64,000 bases of DNA from Pedobacter mucosus (GTDB lineage Bacteria; Bacteroidota; Bacteroidia; Sphingobacteriales; Sphingobacteriaceae): positions 248,001 to 312,000 of the forward strand of contig NZ_CP087585.1 of NCBI RefSeq assembly GCF_022200785.1, written 5' to 3'. Position numbers and translations under genes: made by a program. Position 1 is the stretch's first letter. Each line of letters begins with the position of its first letter. Positions 35,861-45,297 of this stretch are shown one piece after another. The notes below the pieces were generated by a model. It did no database searches. It had not been told where the DNA came from and worked only from the letters and a program-made list of their open reading frames with translations.

Positions 35861-36874
35861 CTATTGGTGGTAAAGTTTTAAATAATTATTAACCATAATG
35901 GCAGACGTATAATTAGCTTCAAACTCAAGACGGCATTTTTTTCTATCTATCTTATCTAATAATGCCACCTTTTCAACTATCTCCTCCCTATCATTTCCTA
36001 TATACCCATTTACTCCAGGTTTAATAAAATCAGGAGGAAAATACCTATTGTAACTTATTACTGGACAGCCACATGCGTTGGCTTCTAACATCGTCAAGTT
36101 GAACGCTTCGAGATCAATGCTGAGCATGAGCAACCCGATAGATTTTGTCAATAGTTCTTGTTTTTTCATATCGTTTATTGGCCCAACGTATTGAATTTGT
36201 TTGCCATCACACTGCTTTAAAAAGACATTTTCAAACCATTCAATTTCATGGGGATTATCTCCTCCTTTGCCGGCTATAAGCAGATTTTTATTTGCTCTTT
36301 TTGCAATTTCAATCGCATCTAAAACTCCTTTTCCAAAACCGATTCTACAAATTATAATTAGTGGTGAATGTTCTGTGATTACCTCCCTGCCAAGATAATA
36401 TTTTGTTTTAGGAATGCCGTTGTTTACAAATTGCCAATCACCAGGTAGGCCTTCATGTTTAATTTGTATCCATCTTGCACATGGTGCAAGTATCAATTTT
36501 CTAGGTTTTAGTTTGAAAAAATTAAGGAAAGAATTTGAAAGTATTTCTGCGATATGAAAGGTATGTACTTTTCTTGTGCTGCTCCATATTCGCGGTAAAA
36601 AATAGATTAGTCTACCATGATTATGAATTACATCATATTTATTGGATAATAAATGAAACCAGACTTTTTTAGCTGTATTCTTCTGATCATTATAACTTCC
36701 TATTCCAACAAATTTCACCTTAGTTGGTACAATAGAATCATCATGGCCTAATAATGTAATTTCATGGCCTTTTTTTACCAATTCTTCTATTAGGTATTGA
36801 GCAATTCGTTCGGTGCCACCAACTGTTTGTGGTGGAAACGGAATTACTGGATTAACTATTATTACGATTTTCAT
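35861..36874 (-). CDS. Family 4 glycosyltransferase (paralogue 2)
   Basis: A 337-residue GT4 resembling its downstream neighbour: N-terminal NPVIPFPPQTVGGTERIAQY, a donor region with IICRIGFGKGVLDAIEIA, and EAFNLTMLEANACGCPVISY as E-x7-E. The start overlaps the preceding gene by 23 bp, with an ATG giving the standard N-terminus. Shared motifs with 34852-35859 indicate a common ancestor. Sugar specificity is unknown. Confidence 0.87.
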   Translation of the reverse strand: MKIVIIVNPVIPFPPQTVGGTERIAQYLIEELVKKGHEITLLGHDDSIVPTKVKFVGIGSYNDQKNTAKKVWFHLLSNKYDVIHNHGRLIYFLPRIWSSTRKVHTFHIAEILSNSFLNFFKLKPRKLILAPCARWIQIKHEGLPGDWQFVNNGIPKTKYYLGREVITEHSPLIIICRIGFGKGVLDAIEIAKRANKNLLIAGKGGDNPHEIEWFENVFLKQCDGKQIQYVGPINDMKKQELLTKSIGLLMLSIDLEAFNLTMLEANACGCPVISYNRYFPPDFIKPGVNGYIGNDREEIVEKVALLDKIDRKKCRLEFEANYTSAIMVNNYLKLYHQ

Positions 36875-37859
36875 CTATATCTTGGACGATATTGTAATAC
36901 TTAAGCGCACATTTTTCTAGTGATAAGTTTTCTAAAATGTAAGAGCGGGGAGAAAATATACCTGCTTCCTTTTGTTTTAAAAATAGCAATAGTTTAGATT
37001 TAAAATCTGTTAGATCTTTAAATTTTACACCACAATTTTTATCCCAAAACGGTACAGAAGAGGTAGGTGCAAACTTTACTTTATCGGGATAAAAAGAAGG
37101 ATCTATCCAAAAATCCTCTCGATCCCATGCCAACATTGGGATATTTAAGGATAGCATTTGTTGATAAGCCATCCCCTGACTCTCATGCTCGCAAAGGAAA
37201 ATGACAGCTTTACATCTGTCTGTTGTTGCTTTCAAGGTTTCATGCGTATAGTTCCCATAGGTGATTACTTTATAAGAATGGTTTTGCTCTCCAAGTATCT
37301 TGAGAAGGGGTTGGAGGAAATCAGCCTTATTTTTTTCTTTATTCCATAAAAACTTACTATATACTAAAAAGTCTGTTGTTTTATTCGTGCTATTTGGTTT
37401 CCAATATTCGGTATCTATGCCCACTGGCCACGAAACTACCATCTCCTCACCATAAAAAGGATCAAACATTTTTTTAACCCAAGGTCCGGGAACTAATATC
37501 TTTTTGATGTTTGGATGTTTAACTAAAAGATCAGGATATACTATCGGATGGGAGAAAATGCCGGCTCCAAAAACTATTGGGTTTACCCAGTTATGATCAT
37601 CAATTAAATGTGGTTTGCCAATAATGCAAGCTACTTCTGTTGGATGCTGTTTAATATATTTATAATCATTAAAACGATAAGGTATGCCTAATAAATCTAA
37701 TCCGTCCATTAATCTTAATGCCACCATCATAATACTACCATGCCTCTCCTTGCCACGAATAATTCGCCTAATAATTTTCCTTGGGTAATGATCAAATTTA
37801 ATCCACCGATCAGGATCAGGTTCCTCGTAAAAAATGTTAATTTTTTTCATATTAGTCAA
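36852..37859 (-). CDS. Putative glycosyltransferase (GT1-like)
   Basis: A 335-residue protein without a recognised catalytic signature, but with GT-B-like ordering: an N-terminal part ending IVFGAGIFSHPIVYPDLLVK, a linker SWPVGIDTEYWKP, and a second half with DFLVYSKFLWNKEKN and a late acidic region (FLCEHESQGMAYQQMLSLNIPM). The EHESQGMAYQQ stretch sits where GT4 enzymes have E-x7-E. It overlaps both neighbours (23 bp and 8 bp). It most likely transfers a sugar in the same pathway. Confidence 0.65.
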   Translation of the reverse strand: MTNMKKINIFYEEPDPDRWIKFDHYPRKIIRRIIRGKERHGSIMMVALRLMDGLDLLGIPYRFNDYKYIKQHPTEVACIIGKPHLIDDHNWVNPIVFGAGIFSHPIVYPDLLVKHPNIKKILVPGPWVKKMFDPFYGEEMVVSWPVGIDTEYWKPNSTNKTTDFLVYSKFLWNKEKNKADFLQPLLKILGEQNHSYKVITYGNYTHETLKATTDRCKAVIFLCEHESQGMAYQQMLSLNIPMLAWDREDFWIDPSFYPDKVKFAPTSSVPFWDKNCGVKFKDLTDFKSKLLLFLKQKEAGIFSPRSYILENLSLEKCALKYYNIVQDIDENRNNS

Positions 37860-38808
37860 CCCTTCTTATTTTTTTAATTTTAGAAGGGCCAAGCAGTTGA
37901 TGATATAGTGGTCTAAACATATTTTTCAATTCAGTTGTAAAAAACGAGGGAATTAAATATTTAACCTGTATAAAAATACTGTTAAGAAGCTGAGGTAGAT
38001 GGCTACGTAACCTAACTTGGTCAGCCAAATAATTTGCTAATTCTGTATAACGATCATTGTAGTGCACAATGGCAGGTTTACTTATTTTAGGAGATTGATA
38101 TCCATTATCTGATAAATTTTTATTTTCCAAAATTGCTGTGCCCGTTATTACATTACATTTGAAATTTGTAAAAAACATGGCATCTGCCTTAATCGATCCA
38201 TCATCATCAATTGGCTGCTGATTAAAATTAGCCATCGCAGCTGCAAATAGGGGCTCTTCATTTTCTTTTCCACGCAACCGGATGAATCCCAGCTCATCAT
38301 ATTTAGCCTTTAGGTTAATAGCCATCTCGAAAATAGCTTTTGCCATTTCGTTATTTTTGAAATAGTAAACTGATCCAACAAACTTCGGAAAATAGCTCAA
38401 ATTTAATTTAACCAACAGTTGCTCTATGTCACAGAAAAAGTTTCCTGTTTGTAACTTTCGTCCAATTACAGAAAAATCTTCTTTCTCAAATTTTTTAAAA
38501 ACTGATGTTAAATCACTGTAGATAATGCAATCGCAATCAATAAATAAGTTTTCGGTAGCAGCAACATGATTATAGAGTAGGAATTTTGATGTAAATGATT
38601 TGTCTTCATCTAATACCTCAATGTTTTTAATTTCAACTTTTTTGATGTTGCAAAACTCATTAAAAAAATCACTATTGTCAGTTACTAAAAGGAATTCAAT
38701 TTCATTGTTACTATTCCATTTTAAGAATGATAACAATAAATTTTTGGCAAGATTTAAGTAGTAAGTTTTGCCAACTGCAATGGTAACTACTGAAAACTGT
38801 TTAGGCAT
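37852..38808 (-). CDS. Putative GT8-like glycosyltransferase
   Basis: A 318-residue protein with a GT-A-like start (FSVVTIAVGKTYYLNLAKNL) and a DxD-type motif LFIDCDCIIYSDL (about 92-104), the expected metal and nucleotide-sugar site in GT8-like enzymes. A His in a late stretch (KPAIVHYNDRYTELAN) suits the usual GT8 His. The design resembles 41971-42882 in the same locus. It overlaps neighbours by 8 bp on both sides. Confidence 0.65.
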   Translation of the reverse strand: MPKQFSVVTIAVGKTYYLNLAKNLLLSFLKWNSNNEIEFLLVTDNSDFFNEFCNIKKVEIKNIEVLDEDKSFTSKFLLYNHVAATENLFIDCDCIIYSDLTSVFKKFEKEDFSVIGRKLQTGNFFCDIEQLLVKLNLSYFPKFVGSVYYFKNNEMAKAIFEMAINLKAKYDELGFIRLRGKENEEPLFAAAMANFNQQPIDDDGSIKADAMFFTNFKCNVITGTAILENKNLSDNGYQSPKISKPAIVHYNDRYTELANYLADQVRLRSHLPQLLNSIFIQVKYLIPSFFTTELKNMFRPLYHQLLGPSKIKKIRRVD

Positions 38809-39802
38809 GCGGCTGTCGTTTGAATTTTAATTTATTATAATAGTTTTGCAAATGTTTAATTGTTTTCCAGCCTAATAATTTTGCTAATCTTGTACTTAAT
38901 GGTCCACCAACTGATGGTTCATAATTAGGGACATATACATTAGGAACTTCTGCTAATGCAAGTCTTGAAATGTTTGGGTAGTGTATGTAACTTCCAACAG
39001 CTAGATTCATGAATAATTTATAAACTGCAACTTTTGCCTCATAAGAATTGGTTTTTTTCAAAATGTGTTGTTTTCTTAACGTATAAGATTGTAACATACT
39101 TTCATAACTTTTTAAGTTAGTTTGTGAAGATAGAGAACTGTTTGCGGCACTTTGTCTTCTGTAATAAGAAAAACCATCTGTTTTGATAATGCCGTTGGCA
39201 TTAAGTACCGCTCGGCAAAAATATTCCCCATCATCGTCCATGCTTAAATTCTCGTTCCATGGACCAATGGCTTCAATTATTTTTTTTGGGACAAGCCAAG
39301 AGTGGATTGGTATCATCGAACCACCAAGTTGATAGCCGCCCATTAAATTAATAAGAAAGTGTTTTGTATCAGTATCATCTAAGATAAAAGTTTCTTCGTA
39401 GGCAGAGGGCTGGGATTTTGAGGGTATTGTTCCATCTGCAAAATGAATCGTACTACACACAGTTAGTTTTGAATAATCACTATTAATTGCGTTAACCTGG
39501 TTTTCTATCTTATCAGGGCTTAAAAGATCGTCGGCATCAATAAATTGAACCAATTCACCGCTGGCAAGTTCTAGTCCTGCATTTCTTGCCGCACTCGCTC
39601 CTCTATTCGGTTGACTTAATACTAACGTGTTTTTATTTTTGAGTGAATTTACTATCTTATATGAATCATCTTTTGAACCGTCATCAACAATGATAACTTC
39701 AATATTTTTATAAGATTGGTCATAGATACATTGTAGCGTTTCTCCAATATGCTTCGCTGAATTATAGAGTGGGATAATGACAGAAACTAATGGTGATAGC
39801 AT
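38801..39802 (-). CDS. Family 2 glycosyltransferase
   Basis: A 333-residue GT2: VSVIIPLYNSAKHIGETLQC at the N-terminus, IIVDDGSKDDSY, the DxD-type QFIDADDLLSPDKI (about 88-101), and the catalytic-base region with NENLSMDDDGEYFCRA. These are the full set of GT2 motifs. The C-terminal part (residues 230-333) has no membrane segment. It overlaps the GT8-like gene by 8 bp and likely adds a sugar to the lipid-linked repeat unit. Confidence 0.93.
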   Translation of the reverse strand: MLSPLVSVIIPLYNSAKHIGETLQCIYDQSYKNIEVIIVDDGSKDDSYKIVNSLKNKNTLVLSQPNRGASAARNAGLELASGELVQFIDADDLLSPDKIENQVNAINSDYSKLTVCSTIHFADGTIPSKSQPSAYEETFILDDTDTKHFLINLMGGYQLGGSMIPIHSWLVPKKIIEAIGPWNENLSMDDDGEYFCRAVLNANGIIKTDGFSYYRRQSAANSSLSSQTNLKSYESMLQSYTLRKQHILKKTNSYEAKVAVYKLFMNLAVGSYIHYPNISRLALAEVPNVYVPNYEPSVGGPLSTRLAKLLGWKTIKHLQNYYNKLKFKRQPHA

Positions 39803-39806
39803 AGAA

Positions 39807-40805
39807 TTAAAGATCGAAAATAGTTCTCCACCTATTTGCTAAAGAAACATCTTCTGAAATTTTATTTCCTTCTAGCCAAGGCTCTTTGAGCATGTTGATG
39901 TAAAGTTCTTGGTTTTGGTCTATGTCAATAATTTGATCAATTAGCGGAGTAAAATCAAGATTGTTTAACTCGATATTCATCTTTTGAATTTTGCCAATTG
40001 TTTTGAGCTTGCGGCGGACCTTGTAATAAAAGCTATCATAAGTACTCGGAAGATAGTCTTTAAAGGTATACTGCCCGTTTTTCTCTAAAAACCTCTTAAA
40101 CGAATTATTACTGGGAGATATATAATCACTTGTTTTTATAAAGCTCTTTTCATTAAATATTTCATCAACTTTAGGATCACCGCAGTAAATTGGAATGCTG
40201 TTCATTCGCATCGCATCATATAGCTTCTCTGTCTGGTAACCGGGATAAGTGTAACTCTCAAAAGCAATCGTAAACTTGTAAGGGGTTAAAAACTGCCGCT
40301 TGGTTGCCCATGTATCTCCCTGATACTGATGATCAATTGCTGGCATATTATTCATTGACTTTCCTGGTGCGTCTATTTTTTTATATTTTGAAAGTTGCCG
40401 GAAGAATTCTTCGCGATAGGGGATTGGATTCGAATACAGGAAATTACAAAATTTTGTTTTTTTTGAAAGTTCTTCCTCTACATCAACGTTTTTTATAAAA
40501 ACTTCTGGCTTTAATCCATGCCACTGAATGCGCTTATATCTTGGGCTTTTAATTTCCTCCTCTCTAGGTACACCGAAGGCCCATTCGCAATTTGCTAAAT
40601 TAGGAGTGATGCATTCGCAGTAATATCCAATCCTAACATAGTTTCCTTTTCTCGGAATATCATCACCGTAAGGGCCAAAAATGATAAAATCTGGCGACTG
40701 ACTTTCTGTAAATTCATATTCATCTATTAAGTCTCCTAAAATTTCATCCACTCCATTTTTGAATGTTAGTCCATTTTGAAATTTGATAAATATCTTTTTT
40801 TTCAT
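39807..40805 (-). CDS. GT10 family fucosyltransferase
   Basis: About 332 residues from the second Met (KKKIFIKFQNG), preferred over an ATG at 40838 because it matches the GT10 N-terminus. Family motifs: KFCNFLYSNPIPYREEFFRQ, LSKYKKIDAPGKSMNN, and the donor-site block YKFTIAFESYTYPGYQTEKL followed by IPIYCGDPKVDEIFNEKSFI. GT10 enzymes transfer fucose from GDP-fucose in alpha-1,3 or alpha-1,4 linkage, as in Lewis-type glycans. With the GT11 at 42861 it suggests a fucosylated surface glycan; GDP-fucose genes are not in the window. Confidence 0.87.
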   Translation of the reverse strand: MKKKIFIKFQNGLTFKNGVDEILGDLIDEYEFTESQSPDFIIFGPYGDDIPRKGNYVRIGYYCECITPNLANCEWAFGVPREEEIKSPRYKRIQWHGLKPEVFIKNVDVEEELSKKTKFCNFLYSNPIPYREEFFRQLSKYKKIDAPGKSMNNMPAIDHQYQGDTWATKRQFLTPYKFTIAFESYTYPGYQTEKLYDAMRMNSIPIYCGDPKVDEIFNEKSFIKTSDYISPSNNSFKRFLEKNGQYTFKDYLPSTYDSFYYKVRRKLKTIGKIQKMNIELNNLDFTPLIDQIIDIDQNQELYINMLKEPWLEGNKISEDVSLANRWRTIFDL

Positions 40806-40870
40806 GAGTGTGGCTATTTGTTTAGGTAGCCTTGCCAATGGTTTTAGTTAACAATAGTCAAAATACCTCT

Positions 40871-41931
40871 TTATTTTAGTAACCTTTTTTCTAAAAACTG
40901 GTACGATACGAATGACAGGAAAAGTACCAATAACAACTGAATGAGGTATGCTGGCGGAGGATAAGTTAAAACTTTAAGGGTTGATGACGAAAAATGGATA
41001 TGTAAGTTAAGATAATCGATGAATTGTAAATAATACGTTGGCGTTATGAAATGATATAAGTAAATGCCATAACTTATTTTGCCAATGGTGATGAGAAATC
41101 TGTTTTCGAAAATAAAAGCAGTAACTAAATTATATCTTTCGGCTATTACGTACATGATCAAGTTAATGGCAATTACAGAATTTATCACTTTAATTAAGGT
41201 AAAGGTGAACCCGAACCGAGTGATAATGAAAAATATAATAGCGAAAGGAAAGGATAGTTTAATGATTGATTTAATTTTTGGATGAGGGTATAGTTCTAAA
41301 TATCCAAACAACCCTCCAATTGCAAAAACAATTAAACAAGGCACCGTGATAACGTAAAACAGGTCTCCATAGAGATGATGTAAAACCAATGTACTTATTA
41401 TGCCAAAGGCGAGGAATGCTAATATGATGGCTAAAAGCTTTTTTTGTGGGGAAAGATCATTACCCAAGGCCATATCAAGTAGAATTGTTCTTCAACACTG
41501 AGTGACCACGTGTGCGTGATGCTTACCCAGCTTCGAGTTTTAAAAACTAAAAAATTTGATGTGTATGTTATGAAATAGAGAATATGATTGATTACAAACT
41601 GATCTTTTAATAATATAACAATGATAATTAATAAATAATAAATTGGAGAAATACGTAAAGCCCTGCGTATGTAAAATGCTTTAATAATTTTCAATTTATT
41701 TACGCCGCCAGCGTTGATGCGGGCAGTGAGTAAAATTTGAGTAATTAAATAACCGCTTAATACGAAGAACAGATCGACGCCAAAAACTCCATTGGGCATT
41801 ATTTTTTGATAGATACTCGTAAAAACTGGTGAGCTGAAATCATTGGGCCCCCAGTGGGTAATAATTACAAAAAAAACAGCAAGGGATCTTAACACATCAA
41901 GTCCTTTAACGTATTTGATGGTGTTATTCAA
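40871..41931 (-). pseudogene. OafA/YrhL-type acyltransferase split by a frameshift in a poly-A run
   Basis: Two overlapping frames together make one Acyltransferase_3 protein. The first (41431-41931) has the N-terminal half: KYVKGLDVLRSLAVFFVIITH with the catalytic-type His, FGVDLFFVLSGYLITQILL, and HTWSLSVEEQFYLIWPW. The second (40871-41473) carries the last membrane helices and the C-terminal FLSFVSYQFLEKRLL. The break lies at a run of seven A on the coding strand (41439-41445). One more A would restore the reading frame through FPHKKKLLAIILAF. It is therefore a sequencing error, a dead gene or a phase-variable O-acetyltransferase of the surface glycan. Confidence 0.85.
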
Positions 41932-41970
41932 AATTCCAGATTAGACTTTGGTGTGATTGATTGCTTGTTA

Positions 41971-42882
41971 TCATCTTAGCAATTTTCTAGCGATTTGGTA
42001 AGCTGGGATTACAAGCATTTTTACAAGCAAATCACTCATATAAACAGGCAATAAAAATTTATAATGTAGTTTCAATCTTAAGGAATCGAAAAGCCAAGGT
42101 TTTTTATTGTAATTCCCGCTTCCAACATGCAGAAGTATGGGTTTATATTCGCCTGGCGGTAACCAGAATTTATAATTGGCGGAAGTTTTGTCGTTAAAAA
42201 AGACTGGTGGGGCATTAAATATGTTAAGTTGCACTTGATAATCAAGTTGCACAAGATCACCCCAAATATTTCCATCATCCAATAGTGGCTCTATACCAAA
42301 TTTAGCTAAGGCAATTGATAAAATTGGCTCATCGTACATCGTAAAGTCATTATGTTGAAATAGCCGTTCAGATTTATAAAGCGCTTTAGCATATGCAAAA
42401 ACCTCGGCAGATTTCCTATTTTTGATTAAATAATACAATGCTCCACAAAACCTGACCATGTAATTTATACTAAATTCTGTGCAGACTGATTGTACATCTT
42501 CGTCAACAAAAGTGCCTTCAGTTACTTTTAAGCCAATAACATTAGGAGTTTCGGGTTTAAACAACGAAAAAATGGATGTGATGTTACCATAAATCAGTGT
42601 GTCTGCATCTATAAATATAGAGTTAACCGTTGGGGCAATCTCGAGTAAGTGGAGTTTAAACTCTAGTCCGGAACCAAGTGAAGTAGGTGGAAAAACCAGT
42701 TTTCCTACCCATTTTAAATCCCATGGCAATGTAAAATCTTGGTTGGAAATAATTGTAAATTGAATGGCCGTACCATTGTGAAATCGGTAGGATCGAGCCA
42801 ATGCAAAGGCAAGTGCAAAATATCTCTCACCACTTGCATAAGTAAAAAATGATTTAAGTTTTATATCGGTATTTGAATCCAA
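41971..42882 (-). CDS. Putative GT8-like glycosyltransferase
   Basis: A 303-residue protein with a GT-A-like start (KSFFTYASGERYFALAFALA) and the DxD motif SIFIDADTLIYGNITSIF (about 93-110). A late His (KPILLHVGSGNYNKKPW) matches the GT8 His-containing KPxxLHxxG pattern. It belongs with 37852-38808 in design. The C-terminal part is basic with two amphipathic or hydrophobic helices, which may tether it to the membrane. Its start overlaps the GT11 gene by 22 bp. Confidence 0.7.
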   Translation of the reverse strand: MDSNTDIKLKSFFTYASGERYFALAFALARSYRFHNGTAIQFTIISNQDFTLPWDLKWVGKLVFPPTSLGSGLEFKLHLLEIAPTVNSIFIDADTLIYGNITSIFSLFKPETPNVIGLKVTEGTFVDEDVQSVCTEFSINYMVRFCGALYYLIKNRKSAEVFAYAKALYKSERLFQHNDFTMYDEPILSIALAKFGIEPLLDDGNIWGDLVQLDYQVQLNIFNAPPVFFNDKTSANYKFWLPPGEYKPILLHVGSGNYNKKPWLFDSLRLKLHYKFLLPVYMSDLLVKMLVIPAYQIARKLLR

Positions 42883-43736
42883 TTTTCAGGATAGATTTCT
42901 TTTGGGTATTCCACTCTTTTTAGAAACCCAAGATAGTACTTAGGGCAATAAACGATATTGTCTTTGGAATTTAAATAAGCTGCCCACCAACTGAACGAGC
43001 TATTTGCGATTACACAGATATCGGCGTTTAACATAAATTGAAAGTCGATAATTTCACTTTCTTTCGAAAAGTATTTATTAGTTAGTCCGTCAAATTCACC
43101 TTTAATCGCTTCAACATCGTCGGAAATTAAAATATAAAAATTATCTGGGTGATCTATCTTTTTTATGACTTCTCGATAATAACTAATGGGTAAACTCAAA
43201 TTTTTCCCACCTAAGTCTAAATAGGAGAAAGAATCCTGATAATCGGTTCTTCTTATATGAATGGTTACTATTTGTCTATATTTTTTAATCCAATTAAATC
43301 GCTTTTCAAAATCTTTTATATACTTTTTCTTCAATCTTAATAACGTTTTTATTTCTTGGCTATGTAACTTAAAGTAAAGTTCAGACTGAAAATAACCTTC
43401 GTAAGTGGTATGATTTTTTACTTCAATTAATACTGAATCAGGATTATCTTTATTATTAATAACTACTTTTTGTTTGATAGTTAAATTGCCAATTAGCGAT
43501 ATAAAAATTTTTCTTAGATAGTGACTAAAAAATAATTTGTATCCGGAGTGGTTAAAGAAAAATTTATCTATGTAGTACAATGTATTTCGTTCTACATTAA
43601 AATATCTATATAGTAAAATAGGATCACCATGTTTGATTAGTAAAAATGGTGTATTTAAGCGTTTGTGTAAGCTATAAATGAATGCATACTCGAATAATAG
43701 GTTTCCTAAACCACCATTTAACACTATAGCTATCAT
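42861..43736 (-). CDS. GT11 family (alpha-1,2-type) fucosyltransferase
   Basis: About 291 residues starting at an ATG (43736-43734) that overlaps the previous stop as ATGA; a longer upstream Met would add 11 residues and is less likely. Motifs: IAIVLNGGLGNLLFEYAF at the N-terminus, the H-x-R-R-x-D donor motif in VTIHIRRTDY, SDDVEAIK, and the SSFSWWAAYLNSKD block typical of GT11. GT11 enzymes add fucose from GDP-fucose, usually alpha-1,2 to galactose. Together with the GT10 it implies a fucosylated repeat unit. Confidence 0.88.
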   Translation of the reverse strand: MIAIVLNGGLGNLLFEYAFIYSLHKRLNTPFLLIKHGDPILLYRYFNVERNTLYYIDKFFFNHSGYKLFFSHYLRKIFISLIGNLTIKQKVVINNKDNPDSVLIEVKNHTTYEGYFQSELYFKLHSQEIKTLLRLKKKYIKDFEKRFNWIKKYRQIVTIHIRRTDYQDSFSYLDLGGKNLSLPISYYREVIKKIDHPDNFYILISDDVEAIKGEFDGLTNKYFSKESEIIDFQFMLNADICVIANSSFSWWAAYLNSKDNIVYCPKYYLGFLKRVEYPKEIYPENWIQIPI

Positions 43737-44527
43737 ATTTTTGTAAACCAAAAACATCCACAACCCCAATTTTGTGAATTAGTCACTCTACTGTGAGGGT
43801 TTATAATCATTCCTAAATGCTCATAATTATCGGGTACTAAACTAAATTCTTTCAATTTTAACATTGGAAACGCATCCAAGATATCTTTGTAGTTATAGAT
43901 GCGATGCGCATTAAATTCAATTCTTCTAATTCCTACTGGTACAACAAAAATTAAATTTCCACCCTGAGCTAGTACTCTAGAAAGTTCTTTCATTGCTTTA
44001 ATATCTCCATCATATTCTATTGGATCCCCATATCTACCTAATCCGATATGTTCTACAGTATGCATACATGAAATGGATTTTATAGAGTTGTCTTTAAATG
44101 GAAGAGATAGCAAATTCACCTTTCCAATCGTCAAATTGCTTAGTTTAATATTTGCGGGTCGATAATCATAAAATTGAACAGGAATAAATGCCGAAACAAT
44201 ACTGCAAAAGGAAACGGTACTCGATATGTCTATGTGGTTTTCAGGTGTAGTCTTGCTTAAAATTCTAGCTGCCCATGCAGGATGGTAGATATAATGGGGA
44301 TCAAAGGATGTGTTTTCTGTCTTATCGTTTAGAAATGGAATGAGTCTTGTTACAGTTAAAGATCTTAATGAAGCCGCTTCATCCTTTTTAAACATCTCTA
44401 ACTCATTATAAAATCTAATTTTCTTTTTCTCTTCAATTAGGTAATTTTTGTATATTAAAACAGTCCTTTTGATATTTAATAATCTAACCAATCGAGAAAC
44501 AAAACTGATAATATAAACTTTCTTCAT
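43733..44527 (-). CDS. DUF268 methyltransferase-like protein
   Basis: A 264-residue protein matching the DUF268 pattern: HPAWAARILSKTTPENHIDI, SIVSAFIPVQFYDYRPANI, SISCMHTVEHIGLGRYGDPI, LAQGGNLIFVVPVG. The motif order parallels a SAM-methyltransferase fold (acidic end after strand 2, CMHTVEH after strand 4), but the family is not characterised biochemically. In polysaccharide loci such genes sit among glycosyltransferases, as here. It overlaps the GT11 by 4 bp and abuts the GT2 upstream. Role inferred: sugar methylation. Confidence 0.8.
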   Translation of the reverse strand: MKKVYIISFVSRLVRLLNIKRTVLIYKNYLIEEKKKIRFYNELEMFKKDEAASLRSLTVTRLIPFLNDKTENTSFDPHYIYHPAWAARILSKTTPENHIDISSTVSFCSIVSAFIPVQFYDYRPANIKLSNLTIGKVNLLSLPFKDNSIKSISCMHTVEHIGLGRYGDPIEYDGDIKAMKELSRVLAQGGNLIFVVPVGIRRIEFNAHRIYNYKDILDAFPMLKLKEFSLVPDNYEHLGMIINPHSRVTNSQNWGCGCFWFTKI

Positions 44528-45297
44528 TAATTTATTCTTAAGATGAAAATTAATCTAAAATATAACTTTTTCAATTTATATTTTACGTACGAATCCCTTT
44601 TCCATTTGTAATTAAAATAGAGCTGAGGAAGTAGCGTATAATTGAAATATTCTCTTCTATTAAGTAATTTGGAAGTGACTGCATTTAAATGTCTTACAAT
44701 TGAGGTCGTGATTAACTTATTTTTAATACCATGTAGTTTTAATGTTTTCAAGTAATCTGCATCAGCATACCAAAATTCAAAATTCTCATCGAAAAGACCA
44801 ATTTGATCTAATAATGATCTTTTAATTAGGAAACACCAACCAGAAAATAGTCCCTCATAACCATAAAATGAACCCGTATTTATCCTGTATTCACTATCTT
44901 TATGCATTCTAGGACAAAAAGTGCTTGCACTTAACAGCTCAACGTCAGTTCTCATGGCTTCTAAGATTTCTGATGCCCAATTAAGTTCGAAGACTAAGTC
45001 GTTATTGCACAGACATAAGTAATCACTTCCTGAATTTTTTATCCCAATATTTAGGTATCTATTAAAACCGAATTTAACATCGGGATAAATAGTATTTGTG
45101 TTTTTGAATTGATAGGGTTTTAATGAAGCATTAGATTCAATAACAACAATATTAAACTGGATTGAATTTGGATTTTCAGACTTAATACATGTATCTATAG
45201 TTTGTTCAGTAAGTTTTCTTAGCACTTCGTTTTTCGCGTAGCTTAGTATGATAATATCGATTACGATGGGTAACTTGCTATTCATTTTTAATAGCAA
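44527..45297 (-). CDS. Family 2 glycosyltransferase
   Basis: A 256-residue GT2-like enzyme: IDIIILSYAKNEVLRKLTEQ, VVIESNAS, the acidic motif CLCNNDLVFELNW (about 98-110) in place of a DxD, and GWCFLIKRSLLDQIGLFDENFEFWYADADY for acceptor binding. These are the marks of rhamnosyl- or galactofuranosyl-type GT2 proteins. The start is either Met1 or Met5. It overlaps the methyltransferase gene by 8-20 bp. Confidence 0.87.
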   Translation of the reverse strand: MLLKMNSKLPIVIDIIILSYAKNEVLRKLTEQTIDTCIKSENPNSIQFNIVVIESNASLKPYQFKNTNTIYPDVKFGFNRYLNIGIKNSGSDYLCLCNNDLVFELNWASEILEAMRTDVELLSASTFCPRMHKDSEYRINTGSFYGYEGLFSGWCFLIKRSLLDQIGLFDENFEFWYADADYLKTLKLHGIKNKLITTSIVRHLNAVTSKLLNRREYFNYTLLPQLYFNYKWKRDSYVKYKLKKLYFRLIFILRIN

